Assembly: GCA_001972305.1 (NCBI GenBank)
Contig: BDDD01001809.1
Coordinates: 266,488 to 330,487 of the forward strand
Origin: Cephalotus follicularis
Lineage: Eukaryota > Streptophyta > Magnoliopsida > Oxalidales > Cephalotaceae
Reading direction: 5' to 3'
DNA length: 64,000 nucleotides
Position numbers and translations under genes: made by a program. Below, in pieces: positions 9,292-21,227 of this stretch (positions within the stretch are counted from its first letter, which is position 1; each line of letters opens with the position of its first letter). The notes below the pieces were generated by a model. The model made no database searches and was not told where the DNA came from. It saw only the letters and a list, made by a program, of their open reading frames with translations.

Positions 9292-12200
9292 TGTTAGGTT
9301 ATGGGTGTCCCTGTATGCCATGATATGGCTCGATTGTATATAAACACTATTGATTTAATACAATTCTAAATTCCTTCTATATTCTATATGCATATTTTAT
9401 TTAATGCAAGGCTATATGGCTCATCCCAACCAACCAAAAGGAACAAAATAATTATACGTAATTAACTGTATGTCATATAGTGCCCTGTCACACCAAAGGG
9501 TTGGATCTCGTGCCGAGAGGGCTATGAGAATGAGATCCTTATTCCCTGTGACAAATGTTCCAAGTCATAGGTTCACTTTCTTTGGGTCATTGATGAACCG
9601 TGAAGACTTGTCACATTAAGCTTGCTACCGGGTTAGCAGTGGAGGTTGGTTATCTCGTAGCCAATTGGGTTTACCCCTAAAGCTAAATGTGAGGTGTATG
9701 CTAGAGTGCATGACACTGAACATACCCACCAATAGAAAACCTATTTGGATATTCAATACCCAATGTCAATAGGATTCTGTAACGCTCGGGATTTTCGTAT
9801 AATGTAATATTTGAATTTCAAATGTAATATTATTATGGAATTAATGAGAATTATAGAATTTCTGACTTTGATGATGTTTTCCAATTCATAATGTTGAATT
9901 TTGAAAGGAAAAATGATTAAGAAATGTGAAAGGTGCATTATAAGTCAAAACGGCATAGTTTTAGGTTGAAAGCATTGACGCCCTTATGAAAGCGTTGACG
10001 CCCATGGAATCGAAGCGCATGTAAGTGCATACACATGCACGTCGATGCCTGTTGATAGTGTTGACACCCTTGAGGTAAAACGCGATAAGCGTCGACGCCT
10101 GCATGTAAACATCGATGCTTAGCGTCGAATCTCAAACACGTTTATGCACTGACAGAAAACGTGGTGCAGAGGGCAATTGGGAATCATTTCCAGGCGCCTT
10201 CACATGCGGGTTATGACGTGTTATGCATGCAATATGAGACCCTGACTTTCCAGGACTAGAAAGGATTGAACAGAGGATGCATGTGAGTGCATGCAACTGC
10301 CTTGGCAGCAAGGGGAGGACACCTGGTGCGCCATGCAACCAGGTGTGAAGAAGGAGTAAAGTTGGGCAATTATGCAGATGGAAACAAAATGCTATCTGCA
10401 TAAAACACTTTGCTCCCCTTAAAACCGAACCTAGAGAAGGAAATAACACAAAGAGACAGTGAGAATCGGTAGAGAGAAGGAGAGGGATAAACACTTTCCT
10501 CCATTGTTGGCCGATCGGAAGCTTGGGGAGCTTGAGGATTGGAGCTGCTCGAACCTGGGAGCTCAAACCACCACTATTCTAGGACTTAAAGAGGTAGACA
10601 TTCTAGTTCCTAACTTGGAACAAGAGGTAGGGGAAAGTGGTGAACTTTATACATGCAATGTTGAGTTTTAAGTTAATGTAGGGCCATTGATGATATGCAT
10701 GAATTGCATGTTGATAGGGATGAATTGGGATTGTTGTTATGGCTACTGTGATATACAAATTAACCATGCATGTGTAATCTAAATGATAAATTGAACTAGA
10801 TTGGTATGTTAATTGGATTGTTTTCCCCTAGTTTTGGTTAAAACGACGATAATGACGCTACTGGACTGTTTAAGTGTCGACGCTCAAGTTAAGCGTCGAT
10901 GCCTTAATGTGTAAAAGGCAGTAGACGTCGACGTGTAAAGAAAGCATCGGCGCCTTATATGAACAATTGTGGAAGTGTGATATTGCTTGCGGGTTGCATG
11001 TAATGATCACTTATGGATTGTATGGATTGTTGGTAGATTGATGAACTGGTTACATATATGGATAACCTGTGGTGCATACTACTTCTGTAAGGAACATTGA
11101 TGGGATTGCATGTAAGTTTGGGGTTTGGATTTCTCCCTGGAATCGAGACTGCTGAGATGATATCTCTTGATATCACAAAAGCGTCGACGCCTTTGGGAAA
11201 GCGTCGACGCCTGTGGTTCTGCTACGCCTGGGATTAAATGCACGAGACGTTGATGCTTAGAGGACATAAGCGTCGATGCCCAGCGGATAAGCGTTGGTGC
11301 TTATGCCCCTGGTTTGGATAAATTGACCCGAATTGGACCGTTAACTCTGAAACAACTCTAGATACGGCTCTAGGCACGTTTAAGCATATGATTGCATTGC
11401 ACTGAATCTAGATTGTGGATTGTTGGTTGAATTGGATTGTTACTTGCTTTAAAAATGAACTATCATTTTTAGGGAGTTGCACACATGATTTATTATAAAT
11501 CATTATTTTGTATAAATTTCTATGTTCAAACCAAAATGCAATTTTGAAAATGGATTGAAGTATGTTTTGAATGAACATACAGTTTAAAAAGGATTGTTAC
11601 ATATTTTGACAAATATGTGGTTTCAAGTATTTTATAATGCATAATTTACTTGGAAAATGGATTGTTAGATATTTCGACAAATATATATATGTTTTCAAGT
11701 GTTTATATTCGTAAATGGCTTGAAATGGACTGTGGATTGTCACTGTTGGTCACATGGTGGAGGTTGCCATGGACGGCAAATGGCGGGTTTCTCTCTAGGT
11801 GCCAGGAGTTGGCTAGAGTTACCCATGGTGGATTGGTTACTTAGCTGCATGCTAGTAACATTGGATTGTGGCCTGCTCCGTGTTGTCCGGGAGTCGGGAC
11901 AGGAGTAAGGAGTACGGCATCTGGCCCAGGAGGTGGCGGTGTCTTCATAGCATTTGTGTAATACCCTGCTTGTTCGTATATGTGTTTTACGGACTTTTTA
12001 TATTTATATATATGATGTTTTCGGGCTTTTAAATATTGTTTTGTTTTTAAGTCCGATGCCCTGTGTTTTGGGCCTATGTGGTTTGGGCTGATTGATACCA
12101 GTATGAATTTTTGGATATGTTAATGCAATGTTGGGTTGGGCCTATGTTTATAACTTTTAAATTATCAAACCAATTCCCTTTTTATTTTAAAATTCTTTTA

Positions 12201-12371
12201 TTTTATTTTATTTTTCTTTCTTTATTTTTCTTTTCCTTTTCTCTCTTCTTTTCTTTCCTTTCTTCTCCTCCCTTCTCCCGTAACTCTCTCCTCCCCTCAT
12301 CAGTTCTACACGTCTTCGATCCCTTCTTCCTTATTAATATGATTCTTGTCTCCTTTTCTTCCTTATCAATC

Positions 12372-13751
12372 TGTAATATCCCGTTTCTATGTTGATATGT
12401 TTATATGTTTATCGTTGGGATTATACCCTTTTGATTTATGCTATGGTTTGTGGATATCTTTGATTTTTGTTTGAATTCCTTTTATTTTTGTTTTCTGGCA
12501 CAAAGCGCCGACGCTCTCATTAGAACCGCCGATGCTTTGGCTTCTGTGTGGCACGTCGACGCCTAAATGTGTGACTTTGACGCGTTTTGTATTTAAGTGC
12601 TTAACCGTCGACGCTTTAAGTAAACAGTCGACGCTTTAGTCGGTTTTCCATATCAGTTTGGACGGTGACAGTGTTTTTGGAAGGTTGGATTCTTTCCTTT
12701 TTCTGGCTATCCGATTTCCTCAAGTTTTTGACGCGTTTTGATCAGTATAATAATGTCTTAAAATACTAATTTGTCAATTAAAAACATGGATTTTCGCATT
12801 TAACCAGACAAAATCGTTTTTTTTAAAGCATAAACCCTTTCTGCGTTTTTACAAACGAACAGCAACTTTGCAAGCCATTTTCTACACTGATTTCGACGTT
12901 TTCTGGAGGTAATTTCTAAACGGAAGTTGTAGTTTGTACTATGTAGTTTCTATATCATCTTTTAATTTGTATTAAAACCGACTATAATTCGATTTCGATC
13001 ATGTTTTTAGAAGCCTGTTGAAACTAAATTTCTGCTAATATGTGTTCATGGGTTTTGTGCATAATTTGTAATATTGATGATTAAAAACAAGAAATCATGT
13101 CATTGACGTATGTATGTATATATATATTACTGTTTTACCTTGCACCTATATATGTATGTATGTCAGAAATTCTCTGTTATGGAATTATGAAATCAGATAA
13201 TATTTTTAATTATGATGTTATGTTTTCGCAAAGATATGATGATTTTACAACTGCTCGCTTTTAAATATTCTGTTTTACTTTTCAAGAATATTTACTATGT
13301 TACTTTACTGAATTTAAAGTTCAAATTATTCTGTCTACCGTTTACTGTTTTAATTCCTTATCCGTACTAAGGTTTGCTCAGCCGCGTTTTTGTTTCTATG
13401 CGACAAGTTTTCAGGAGCATGGGGAAAACGTGTGATGAGAGTTACCCAATGGTCAGAGGACTATCTAGGAATTGGTCCTTGTGTTTTCCAGTAGAATCAG
13501 ATTAATTTTCGTTAAAAACAATTTCAGATTTTGGTTTTGTTTCGGTTATGTTTTCAGTATTTGGACATCGGATTATGATTCATTTTTATTTATGATTGAT
13601 TAAATTTTCAGACCCTGTTTTATATCAGTTTATTATAAGATATGCTTTCAGACCACCACATCCGTTTCGTATCAGTCTTTTGTTTAGATTTTCGTTATGT
13701 TTCAGTTTGGTATTATGATCTGTAAGGGCTCCCACCATCGGGGGAGTTACA
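12372..13751 (+). repeat. 5' LTR of element F
   Basis: It begins TGTAATATCCCG and ends GGAGTTACA. It is 1380 bp, shorter than the 2513-bp 3' LTR at 25097-27609 but collinear with its two ends. Words of the CGTCGACGC dialect lie at about 12503-12640. A donor-like GGAG/GTAATTTC lies near 12907 and an acceptor-like TTTTCAG/GAGC near 13414. Both are shared with the 3' LTR. Confidence 0.9.
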
Positions 13752-13756
13752 GATTG

Positions 13757-13770
13757 TGGTATCAGAGAGA
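13757..13770 (+). other. Primer binding site of element F (initiator tRNA-Met)
   Basis: TGGTATCAGAG appears a few bases after the 5' LTR end. This matches the complement of the plant initiator methionine tRNA 3' end, the usual primer for plant chromoviruses and Copia elements. It fixes the LTR/internal boundary and the + orientation. Confidence 0.9.
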
Positions 13771-13924
13771 TTGGTTTTGTTTCCTTAGAAGACCTGACTA
13801 GGTTTGACCTGTGAGATTGGGTAGACACTGGGTTAGGACTTCTTCGTTACGATCTTTTGATGTGTCTTTCCTTTTGATCTTCTGACTCTTTTGTCCTTAT
13901 CTTGCCTTGAATTTTGTTGCGTAG

Positions 13925-14990
13925 ATGGCACGAACAAGGAACACCCCACAGAGGACCGAACCAGTTGTGGCTCAGGATGGAGTAAGAAATGAGCCTGCAA
14001 TTGACGATATGGTTCGACAGACTGTGGCTCAGGAAGTGAATCGAGTGATGCAGCAATAGCAAAATCATGAGCAGGGTCATCGTGAGCAAGTAGCTGAGGA
14101 GAATGTACCAGTTGATGCTCATGCAGCTAGGGGAGCTGGGGACCATCTTGAAACTCCAGTTCATGTATGGCTGGAAAGGTTCCAAAAACAGAGACCGCAA
14201 TCCTTTATTTTGGCGCCAACACCAGTGGAGGCTGAGCATTGGATTGCTCATTTGGAGAAGATCTTCGATGTGCTGGAATGCGGTGACAATCAGAAGGTTA
14301 AATTGGCTGCGTATAAGCTAGAGGGCGATGCCCAGACATGGTGGAAGACATTGAAGACAACTAAGGGTGGAGGTTTTGTTGAGACTTTGTCTTGGTCTGA
14401 TTTCTGTGAGATCTTTTATCAGCAATATTTCCCCACTGCTGATAAAGAGGCCTATGCTAGGGAGTTTCTGATGACCAGACAGAAGGAAGGTGAGTCTGTT
14501 ACGGAGTTTTTAGCACGGTTTACCAGATTGGCGGGTTTTGCGAGACCTGCAGCGGGGTCAGCAGTGGAACAAGCAGAGAGGTTTAAATGGAAGTTGCATT
14601 ATCAGCTTAGGGTTGTGTCAGAGGTTGCAAACGCTGCGAAGAACATAGAGATGGAAAGATTGGATTTTCAGGCTGCTCGTTTAGAAGGAGAAAAGAAGAG
14701 AAATAGGGGAGACTCTCAAGGCCAAACTTCGGGAAAGCAGAGTAAGGGCCGAAATGGTAAGCAGCAAAAGAAGAATACTGGTGGGGGTAACCCCAATCTT
14801 AAGATTGCACAGTGTGAGACTTGTGGGAAGAGACATCCGGTTGGGACTTGTTACAAAGCTACGGGGGCATGCTTTGTGTGCGGACAGCAGGGCCATCGTT
14901 TCATGGATTGCACAGATCCTCGAGCAAAGGAGAGGAAAGGTAATGGCGGAGACGCGGGACAGCGCAATGTAGGTGGCCGAGTCTTTGCTT
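13925..14990 (+). pseudogene. Element F gag remains, unit 1
   Basis: The first ATG at 13925 begins MARTRNTPQRTEPVVAQDG, a common chromovirus gag opening. The gag core follows with [42 protein letters not shown] and [14 protein letters not shown] basic [13 protein letters not shown] stretch precedes a [13 protein letters not shown]-like motif and the zinc knuckle [14 protein letters not shown] (about 14870-14912). Gag formed the particle and bound the RNA genome. The part from 14614 onward is duplicated in unit 2. Broken. Confidence 0.87.
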
Positions 14991-15832
14991 TGACTACTCA
15001 TCAGACAACAGGTGCTCCAGGTACTGTTTCGGGTTATGTCTCTGTTTGTTGTAGTATGGCTTATGTTTTGTATGATATTGGATCGACTCACTCTGTAGTA
15101 GCGAGATCTTTTGTTTGGCATCTTGGGATGCCATCTCTATCTCTGGATCCAGCTTTGGTTCTTTCGACCCCTATGGGTACATCTGTTGTGATATCTGAAT
15201 GTTTTCGTGTTTTTCCTATCTCTTTTGATGATCGTGTTCGAGATGCGGATCTTCTTCCAATAGATATGTATGACTTCGACATGATTCTTGGCATGGATTG
15301 GTTAGATCGCCATCATGCCACGATTGACTGTCACACTCGGAGGGTTTTGTTTGGGGATGTGGATAGACCCGACTTTGTTTATCAGGGTTCACAGCCGACA
15401 AAAGAAGTTAAAGTTATTTCTGCATTGAAGGCTCGAAAGTTGGTAGCTAAGGGTGCTGAGGGTTACCTAGCTGTTGTGAAAGACGTCTCTAAGGATGAGC
15501 CTCGCCTTGAGGACTATCCGGTCGTTAGAGAGTTTTCAGATGTGTTTCCAGAGGAGTTACCGGGTTTTCCACCGCAACAGGAAGTGGAGTTTACCATCGA
15601 GCTCATTCCTGGAGCGGCACCAATATCTAAAACACCTTACAGAATGGCACCATTAGAGTTGCAAGAACTGAAGGAGCAATTGCAAGAATTGTTGGATCGG
15701 GGTTTTATCCGGCCTAGTGTTTCACCGTGGGGAGCTCCGGTTCTTTTTGTCAGGAAGAAGGATGGGTCTATGAGATTGTGCATAGACTACAGAGAACTGA
15801 ACAGGATTACCATCAGGAATAAATACCCTTTG
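14990..15832 (+). pseudogene. Element F protease and reverse transcriptase start, unit 1
   Basis: The protease region spans about 15030-15330 and ends [19 protein letters not shown], the usual chromovirus phrase after the aspartic protease. A linker with [17 protein letters not shown] leads into reverse transcriptase, with [21 protein letters not shown] then [20 protein letters not shown] and [18 protein letters not shown]. At 15832/15833 the domain is interrupted by Copia solo LTR G. The last five bases, CTTTG, are its target duplication. Confidence 0.88.
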
Positions 15833-17066
15833 TGTTGAGTCACAATCATGGGGAGATTGTTGAGTCTCAATCATATGTTTTAATGATTACAAATTTGCAT
15901 CTAACAAGTTTACTTGATGTGCAAGATATTACAAAATTCCACAGAAGGCAAAACCCATATGCAGGGAAAAGACATTGATCTTCCAGAAATGACATCGACG
16001 TCCGTACAAAAGAAGTCGATCCCTTTCAAGAAGACATCGACGTCTTTAGTGCCAGAAGTTACAGGTCAATTTTTAGTGAAGACATCGATCCTTATCAGCA
16101 AAGACATCGACGTCCGTACAAAAGATATCGATCCTTTTACTAAGACATCGACGTCTTTCCAGACCAATCTGCCAAAGCCAAAAAAGACATCGACCCATGA
16201 AGAAGAAGTCGACGTGATGTTCATATATTCAAAGCCTGGACATTTCCCAGAAATGACATCGACGCCTTTAAAAAGACATCGACGTCTTTTTAAATGGATT
16301 AACCCGGGAAACACGGAACGGCTACTTGGCGCACTTACAACGGGTAGTAACAGTCAAAGACATCGACGCCTTTATGAAGACATCGACGTCTTTCTACCAG
16401 CAGAGACAAAAACAAGGCTGCATCAATATATTTTTATATCCAATATGCCCAAGACTTTTGCAACGGTATAATCTGAAGAATGCTATAAATACAAGCCAAG
16501 AAACAAGCTCAAAAGGACTTGGAACAATTCTTGAACATCCAATCACAAAAGCTCAACTTGCACATCTACAAAGAGAAGAACATCAAGCTTTTGCTAAACA
16601 CTTTCATACCCAAAGCTTGCAATTTGTGTACACTTTTATATCCAACCTTTGAGAGGTTACTTGTAAACACATATTATCTTTACAATTCATTCATTATAAA
16701 AGAGGGGAGTGAACCCTTGTAAGGTGTTTGATTGATTTGCACCCGGAACCCAAAATCAAGTGTAAGGTGTTTGAATGATTTGCACCTGGAACCCAAAATC
16801 AAGTGTAAGGTGGTTTGCTTTGATTTGCACCCGTAAGCCAAAAATCAAAGGTTGCTAGTGGTACCTAGTGGAATCTCAAGGGGTTTTTGAGAAAGTGGAC
16901 ATAGGCACGGATTTGCCGAACCACTATAAATTCGTTTGCACACTCTCGAACTCTTATCTCTTTACTTACTATTGTATTAATTGTTTTCTTGTGTGCTTGT
17001 TTATGTTCATTGCTTAATTTGTAATTTCCGCATACATTATTTAAGGTTGCCATATAGGATATTTCA
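15833..17066 (+). mobile_element. Copia-type solo LTR G (SIRE/Maximus-like), copy 1
   Basis: A 1234-bp LTR, TGTTGAGTCACAATC to GGATATTTCA, with perfect duplication CTTTG (15828-15832 and 17067-17071) in F's reverse transcriptase. It has a TATA box (TATAAAT, 16484-16490), a 3-fold 43-bp repeat (16719-16850), and the phrase CCGAACCACTATAAATTCG near 16917. I associate that phrase with the 3' part of SIRE/Maximus Copia LTRs, so the lineage is by recognition only. About 14 TCGA-centred words of the GACATCGACGTC dialect lie between about 15970 and 16395. No PBS, internal sequence or second LTR follows, so it is solo. Frames open across it only translate the word array and are not genes. Confidence 0.87.
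16719..16850 (+). repeat. Three-copy 43-bp tandem repeat in LTR G, copy 1
   Basis: Units start at 16719, 16762 and 16805, each beginning GTAAGGTG and containing GATTTGCACC and a CCAAAA(A)TCAA end. The first two differ at very few positions and the third is more divergent and slightly longer. It lies about 50 bp upstream of the conserved 3' block of the LTR. Confidence 0.9.
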
Positions 17067-18336
17067 CTTTGCCTAGGATTGATGACCGTTTTGATCAACT
17101 CCAAGGTGCACGGTATTTTTCTAAGATCGATTTAAGATCGGGTTATCATCAGCTACGGGTGAAAGATGAAGACATAGCTAAGACTGCTTTTCGTACACGG
17201 TACGGACATTATGAATTTCTGGTGATGCCATTTGGACTTACAAATGCACCGGCACTCTTTATGGATCTGATGAATCGGGTGTTTCATGAATACTTGGACA
17301 AGTTTGTTATCATGTTTATTGACGACATTCTTGTGTATTCCAAGTCGAGAGAAGAACATGAAGCTCAACTTTGAATAGTGCTGGGTATTTTGAGGAAGAA
17401 TCAGCTTTATGCGAGGTTTTCAAAATGTGAATTTTGGTTGGAGCAGGTAAGATTTTTAGGCCATGTGGTCACAACAGATGGTATTAGTGTGGATCCTGCT
17501 AAGGTTGGGGCTATTACCAAATGGCTGAGGCCTACTACAGTAACGAAAGTTAGAAGCTTTTTGGGTCTGGCTGGCTACTATAGACGATTTGTGAAAGGCT
17601 TTTCCTCCATAGCCTTTCCACTGACACAACTTTTAAGAAAAGGAGTCAAGTTTGTGTGGAACGAAGAAAGGGAAGCAAGTTTTGAGAAATTGAAGAACGG
17701 TCTGGTGTCTGCACCAATTCTTCGATTACCGTCTTGGTCAGGGGGATACCAGATTTATAGTGATGCTTCCAAGAAGGGTTTGGGATGTGTTCTTATGCAG
17801 CACGGTCATGTGATAGCTTATGCTTCAAGACAGTTGAAGCCTTATGAAATGAATTACCCTACACATGATCTGGAGTTAGCAGCTGTGGTTTTTGCGTAAA
17901 GATCTGGAGGCATTATTTGTATGGAGAAACTTGTGATATCTTCACTGATCACAAGAGTCTCAAGTACATCTTCACGCAAAAGGAGTTGAACATGCGACAG
18001 AGGAGATGGTTGGAGCTTTTGAAGGACTATGACCTGAATATTCAGTACCACCCCGGTAAAGCAAATGTGGTCGCTGATGCTTTGAGTAGGAAGAGTTCTG
18101 GAAGTGTGGCGGCTTTGCTTACTCAGCCGCAGTTGATAGCAGATATGGAGCTTTTGGATTTGAATTTGTTTGTTCGGGGTTCTGGAGGTTATATGGCTAG
18201 TATGAGTATAGAGCATACCCTTATATCTCGGATTAAGACGGCTCAGAGTGATGATGGTGAACTATGGGCGTTAATCCAGAATGTTGATGATGGTAAACAG
18301 ACAGAGTTCCGTGTGGATGAGCATGGAGTTATCTAG
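17067..18336 (+). pseudogene. Element F reverse transcriptase and RNase H remains, unit 1
   Basis: Reverse transcriptase resumes with [39 protein letters not shown] and the catalytic [14 protein letters not shown] (about 17310-17345). The connection follows with [19 protein letters not shown] and [15 protein letters not shown]. RNase H is recognisable in [18 protein letters not shown] (about 17750), [20 protein letters not shown] and [20 protein letters not shown], ending in [16 protein letters not shown]. All are standard chromovirus motifs. Broken in a few places. Confidence 0.88.
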
Positions 18337-19650
18337 TTGGGTAGTCGGTTGTGTGTGCCGGCAGATACTACTATCAGAGATGCTGTTTTGTCTGAGGCGC
18401 ACAGTTCTTCGTTCTCTATACATCCTGGTTCTACAAAAATGTATAGGGACTTGAAGCGTAATTTCTGGTGGACTGGAATGAAGAGGGATGTAGTAGAGTA
18501 TGTTGGGAGGTGTCTAATCTGTCAGCAGGTTAAGATTGAGCACCAACGAGTCAGTGGATTGTTACAGCCCTTGGAGGTTCCAGTGTGGAAATGGGAGAGC
18601 ATAGAAATGGACTTTGTTACAGGATTGCCAAGGACGTTCAAGAGAAATGATACCATCTGGGTAGTGGTGGATCGTTTGACTAAATCATCACATTTCTTGG
18701 CTATCTGGGAGAGCTTTTCTGTAGACCGGTTGGCGGAAGTTTTCCAGCGAGAGATTGTGAGACTACATGGGACACCTGTATCCATTGTTTCGGATAGGGA
18801 TCCTCGTTTCACGTCTAGATTTTGGAAGGGATTCCAGAAAGCTTGGGGGACACGGCTCAATTACAATACAGCTTTTCACCCACAGACAGATGGACAGTCG
18901 GAGAGGACCATTCAGACTTTAGAGGATATGCTGAGGTCTTGTGCATTAGAGTGGGCTAGAAACTGGGATGAGTATTTGAGCTTAGTGGAGTTTCCATATA
19001 ACAATAGTTGGCATGCTAGCATTCGGATGGCTCCGTTTGAGGCACTGTATGGGCGAATATGTCGATCTTCGACATGTTGGGATGAGGTTGGCGAGAGAGC
19101 TATTGAGGGACCTGAGCTAGTTCAGATCACCACTGAAAAAGTGACTGTAGCTAGAGAAAGACTGAAAGCAGCTAAATCCCGACAGAAGAGTTATGCAGAC
19201 AAACATCGAAGGGAATTGGAGTTTAGAGTTGGTGAACACGTATTTCTGAAAGTTTCACCATGGAAAGGAGTTCGAAGGTTTGGAGTTTAGGGAAAGTTGA
19301 GTCCACGGTTTATTGGACCGTTTGAAATTCTGGAAAAGGTTGGAGCGGTTGCTTACCGGTTAGCTTTGCCTCCACAGTTATCTCATGTCCATAATGTGTT
19401 CCATGTGTCTTTATTGAGGGGTTACCAGTATCATCCCTTGCACGTGGTTCACTACCCTTTTGATCGCGTTCGTGAGGACTTGTCTTGCGATGAGGAGGCT
19501 AAGGCTATTTTGGACAGACAGGAGAGGGTTACTCGTAGAAAGACTACTCCTTTTGTAAAAGTCTTGTGGAAGAATCATCCCGAAAGTGAAGCTACTTAGG
19601 AGTTGGAAGAGCATATTCGTGAGGAATATCCTCGTCTGTTTGAATAAGGT
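18337..19650 (+). pseudogene. Element F integrase and chromodomain-like tail remains, unit 1
   Basis: The integrase has an N-terminal zinc domain (IHPGSTKMYRDLKRNFWW then CLICQQVK), a D,D-35-E core (IEMDFVTGLP, VVDRLTKSSHF, SIVSDRDPRFTSRFW, FHPQTDGQSERTIQTLEDML) and a [21 protein letters not shown]-terminal domain. [11 protein letters not shown] and a chromodomain-like end with VKVLWKNHP and REEYPRLFE follow, up to about 19645. Such a tail is what directs chromoviruses to heterochromatin in related families. Broken. Confidence 0.87.
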
Positions 19651-19683
19651 ATGTGTATGGTTGTGATTTCAGGACGAAATCAT

Positions 19684-19701
19684 TTTTTTAGGGGGGGTGG
19701 A
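19684..19701 (+). other. Polypurine tract of F, unit 1
   Basis: Reads TTTTTTAGGGGGGGTGGA immediately before the TGTAATATCCCG start of the first 3' LTR copy. It primes plus-strand DNA in LTR elements. The identical tract recurs at 25079-25096. Confidence 0.85.
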
Positions 19702-20008
19702 TGTAATATCCCGTTTCTATGTTGACATGTTTATATGTTTATCGTTGGGATTATACCCTTTTGATTTATGCTATGGTTTATGGATCTCTTTGATTTTTGT
19801 TTGAATTCCTTTTATTTTTGTTTTCTGGGCACAAAGCGCAGACGCTCTCATTAGAACCGCTGACGCTTTGGCTGCTGTGTGGCACGTCGACGCCTAAATG
19901 TGTGACTTCGATGCGTTTTGTATTTAAGTGCTTAACCGTCGACGCTTTAAGTAAACAGTCGACGCTTTAGTCGGTTTTCCATATCAGTTTGGACGGTGAC
20001 AGTGTTTA
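19702..20008 (+). repeat. Partial 3' LTR of F inside the duplication
   Basis: It begins TGTAATATCCCG and is nearly identical to the first part of the complete 3' LTR at 25097, then passes directly into gag sequence at the duplication junction. The CGTCGACGC word cluster is included (about 19836-19970). Confidence 0.92.
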
Positions 20009-21227
20009 TGTGTCAGAGGTTGCAAACGCTGCGAAGAACATAGAGATGGAAAGATTGGATTTTCAGGCTGCTCGTTTAGAAGGAGAAAAGAAGAGAAATA
20101 GGGGAGACTCTCAAGGCCAAACTTCGGGAAAGCAGAGTAAGGGCCGAAATGGTAAGCAGCAAAAGAAGAATACTGGTGGGGGTAACCCCAATCTTAAGAT
20201 TGCACAGTGTGAGACTTGTGGGAAGAGACATCCGGTTGGGACTTGTTACAAAGCTACGGGGGCATGCTTTGTGTGCGGACAGCAGGGCCATCGTTTCATG
20301 GATTGCACAGATCCTCGAGCAAAGGAGAGGAAAGGTAATGGCGGAGACGCGGGACAGCGCAATGTAGGTGGCCGAGTCTTTGCTTTGACTACTCATCAGA
20401 CAACAGGTGCTCCAGGTACTGTTTCGGGTTATGTCTCTGTTTGTTGTAGTATGGCTTATGTTTTGTATGATATTGGATCGACTCACTCTGTAGTAGCGAG
20501 ATCTTTTGTTTGGCATCTTGGGATGCCATCTCTATCTCTGGATCCAGCTTTGGTTCTTTCGACCCCTATGGGTACATCTGTTGTGATATCTGAATGTTTT
20601 CGTGTTTTTCCTATCTCTTTTGATGATCGTGTTCGAGATGCGGATCTTCTTCCAATAGATATGTATGACTTCGACATGATTCTTGGCATGGATTGGTTAG
20701 ATCGCCATCATGCCACGATTGACTGTCACACTCGGAGGGTTTTGTTTGGGGATGTGGATAGACCCGACTTTGTTTATCAGGGTTCACAGCCGACAAAAGA
20801 AGTTAAAGTTATTTCTGCATTGAAGGCTCGAAAGTTGGTAGCTAAGGGTGCTGAGGGTTACCTAGCTGTTGTGAAAGACGTCTCTAAGGATGAGCCTCGC
20901 CTTGAGGACTATCCGGTCGTTAGAGAGTTTTCAGATGTGTTTCCAGAGGAGTTACCGGGTTTTCCACCGCAACAGGAAGTGGAGTTTACCATCGAGCTCA
21001 TTCCTGGAGCGGCACCAATATCTAAAACACCTTACAGAATGGCACCATTAGAGTTGCAAGAACTGAAGGAGCAATTGCAAGAATTGTTGGATCGGGGTTT
21101 TATCCGGCCTAGTGTTTCACCGTGGGGAGCTCCGGTTCTTTTTGTCAGGAAGAAGGATGGGTCTATGAGATTGTGCATAGACTACAGAGAACTGAACAGG
21201 ATTACCATCAGGAATAAATACCCTTTG
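20009..21227 (+). pseudogene. Element F gag (partial), protease and reverse transcriptase start, unit 2
   Basis: Duplicate of 14614-15832: gag C-terminal part with the [14 protein letters not shown] knuckle, protease region ending [14 protein letters not shown], and reverse transcriptase through [18 protein letters not shown]. The translated sequence looks the same as unit 1 throughout. The open frame starting at 19989 reads from LTR sequence into gag across the junction. That is a by-product of the duplication and not evidence of a new gene. Confidence 0.88.

Noticed and set aside
12111-12395. 94-codon frame rich in F, S and L resembling a membrane protein
   Set aside because: It lies in a pyrimidine-rich stretch of solo LTR E and runs into F's LTR; composition alone explains the hydrophobic residues.
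14681-15121. Minus-strand frames opposite F gag-pol (also 20076-20516)
   Set aside because: They are shadows of the + strand coding remains, without domains, and duplicated exactly with the unit.
15914-16471. 185-codon open frame in LTR G (repeated at 21309-21866)
   Set aside because: It only translates the TCGA-word array (repeated DIDV, TSTS peptides), lies wholly inside a solo LTR and has no domain.
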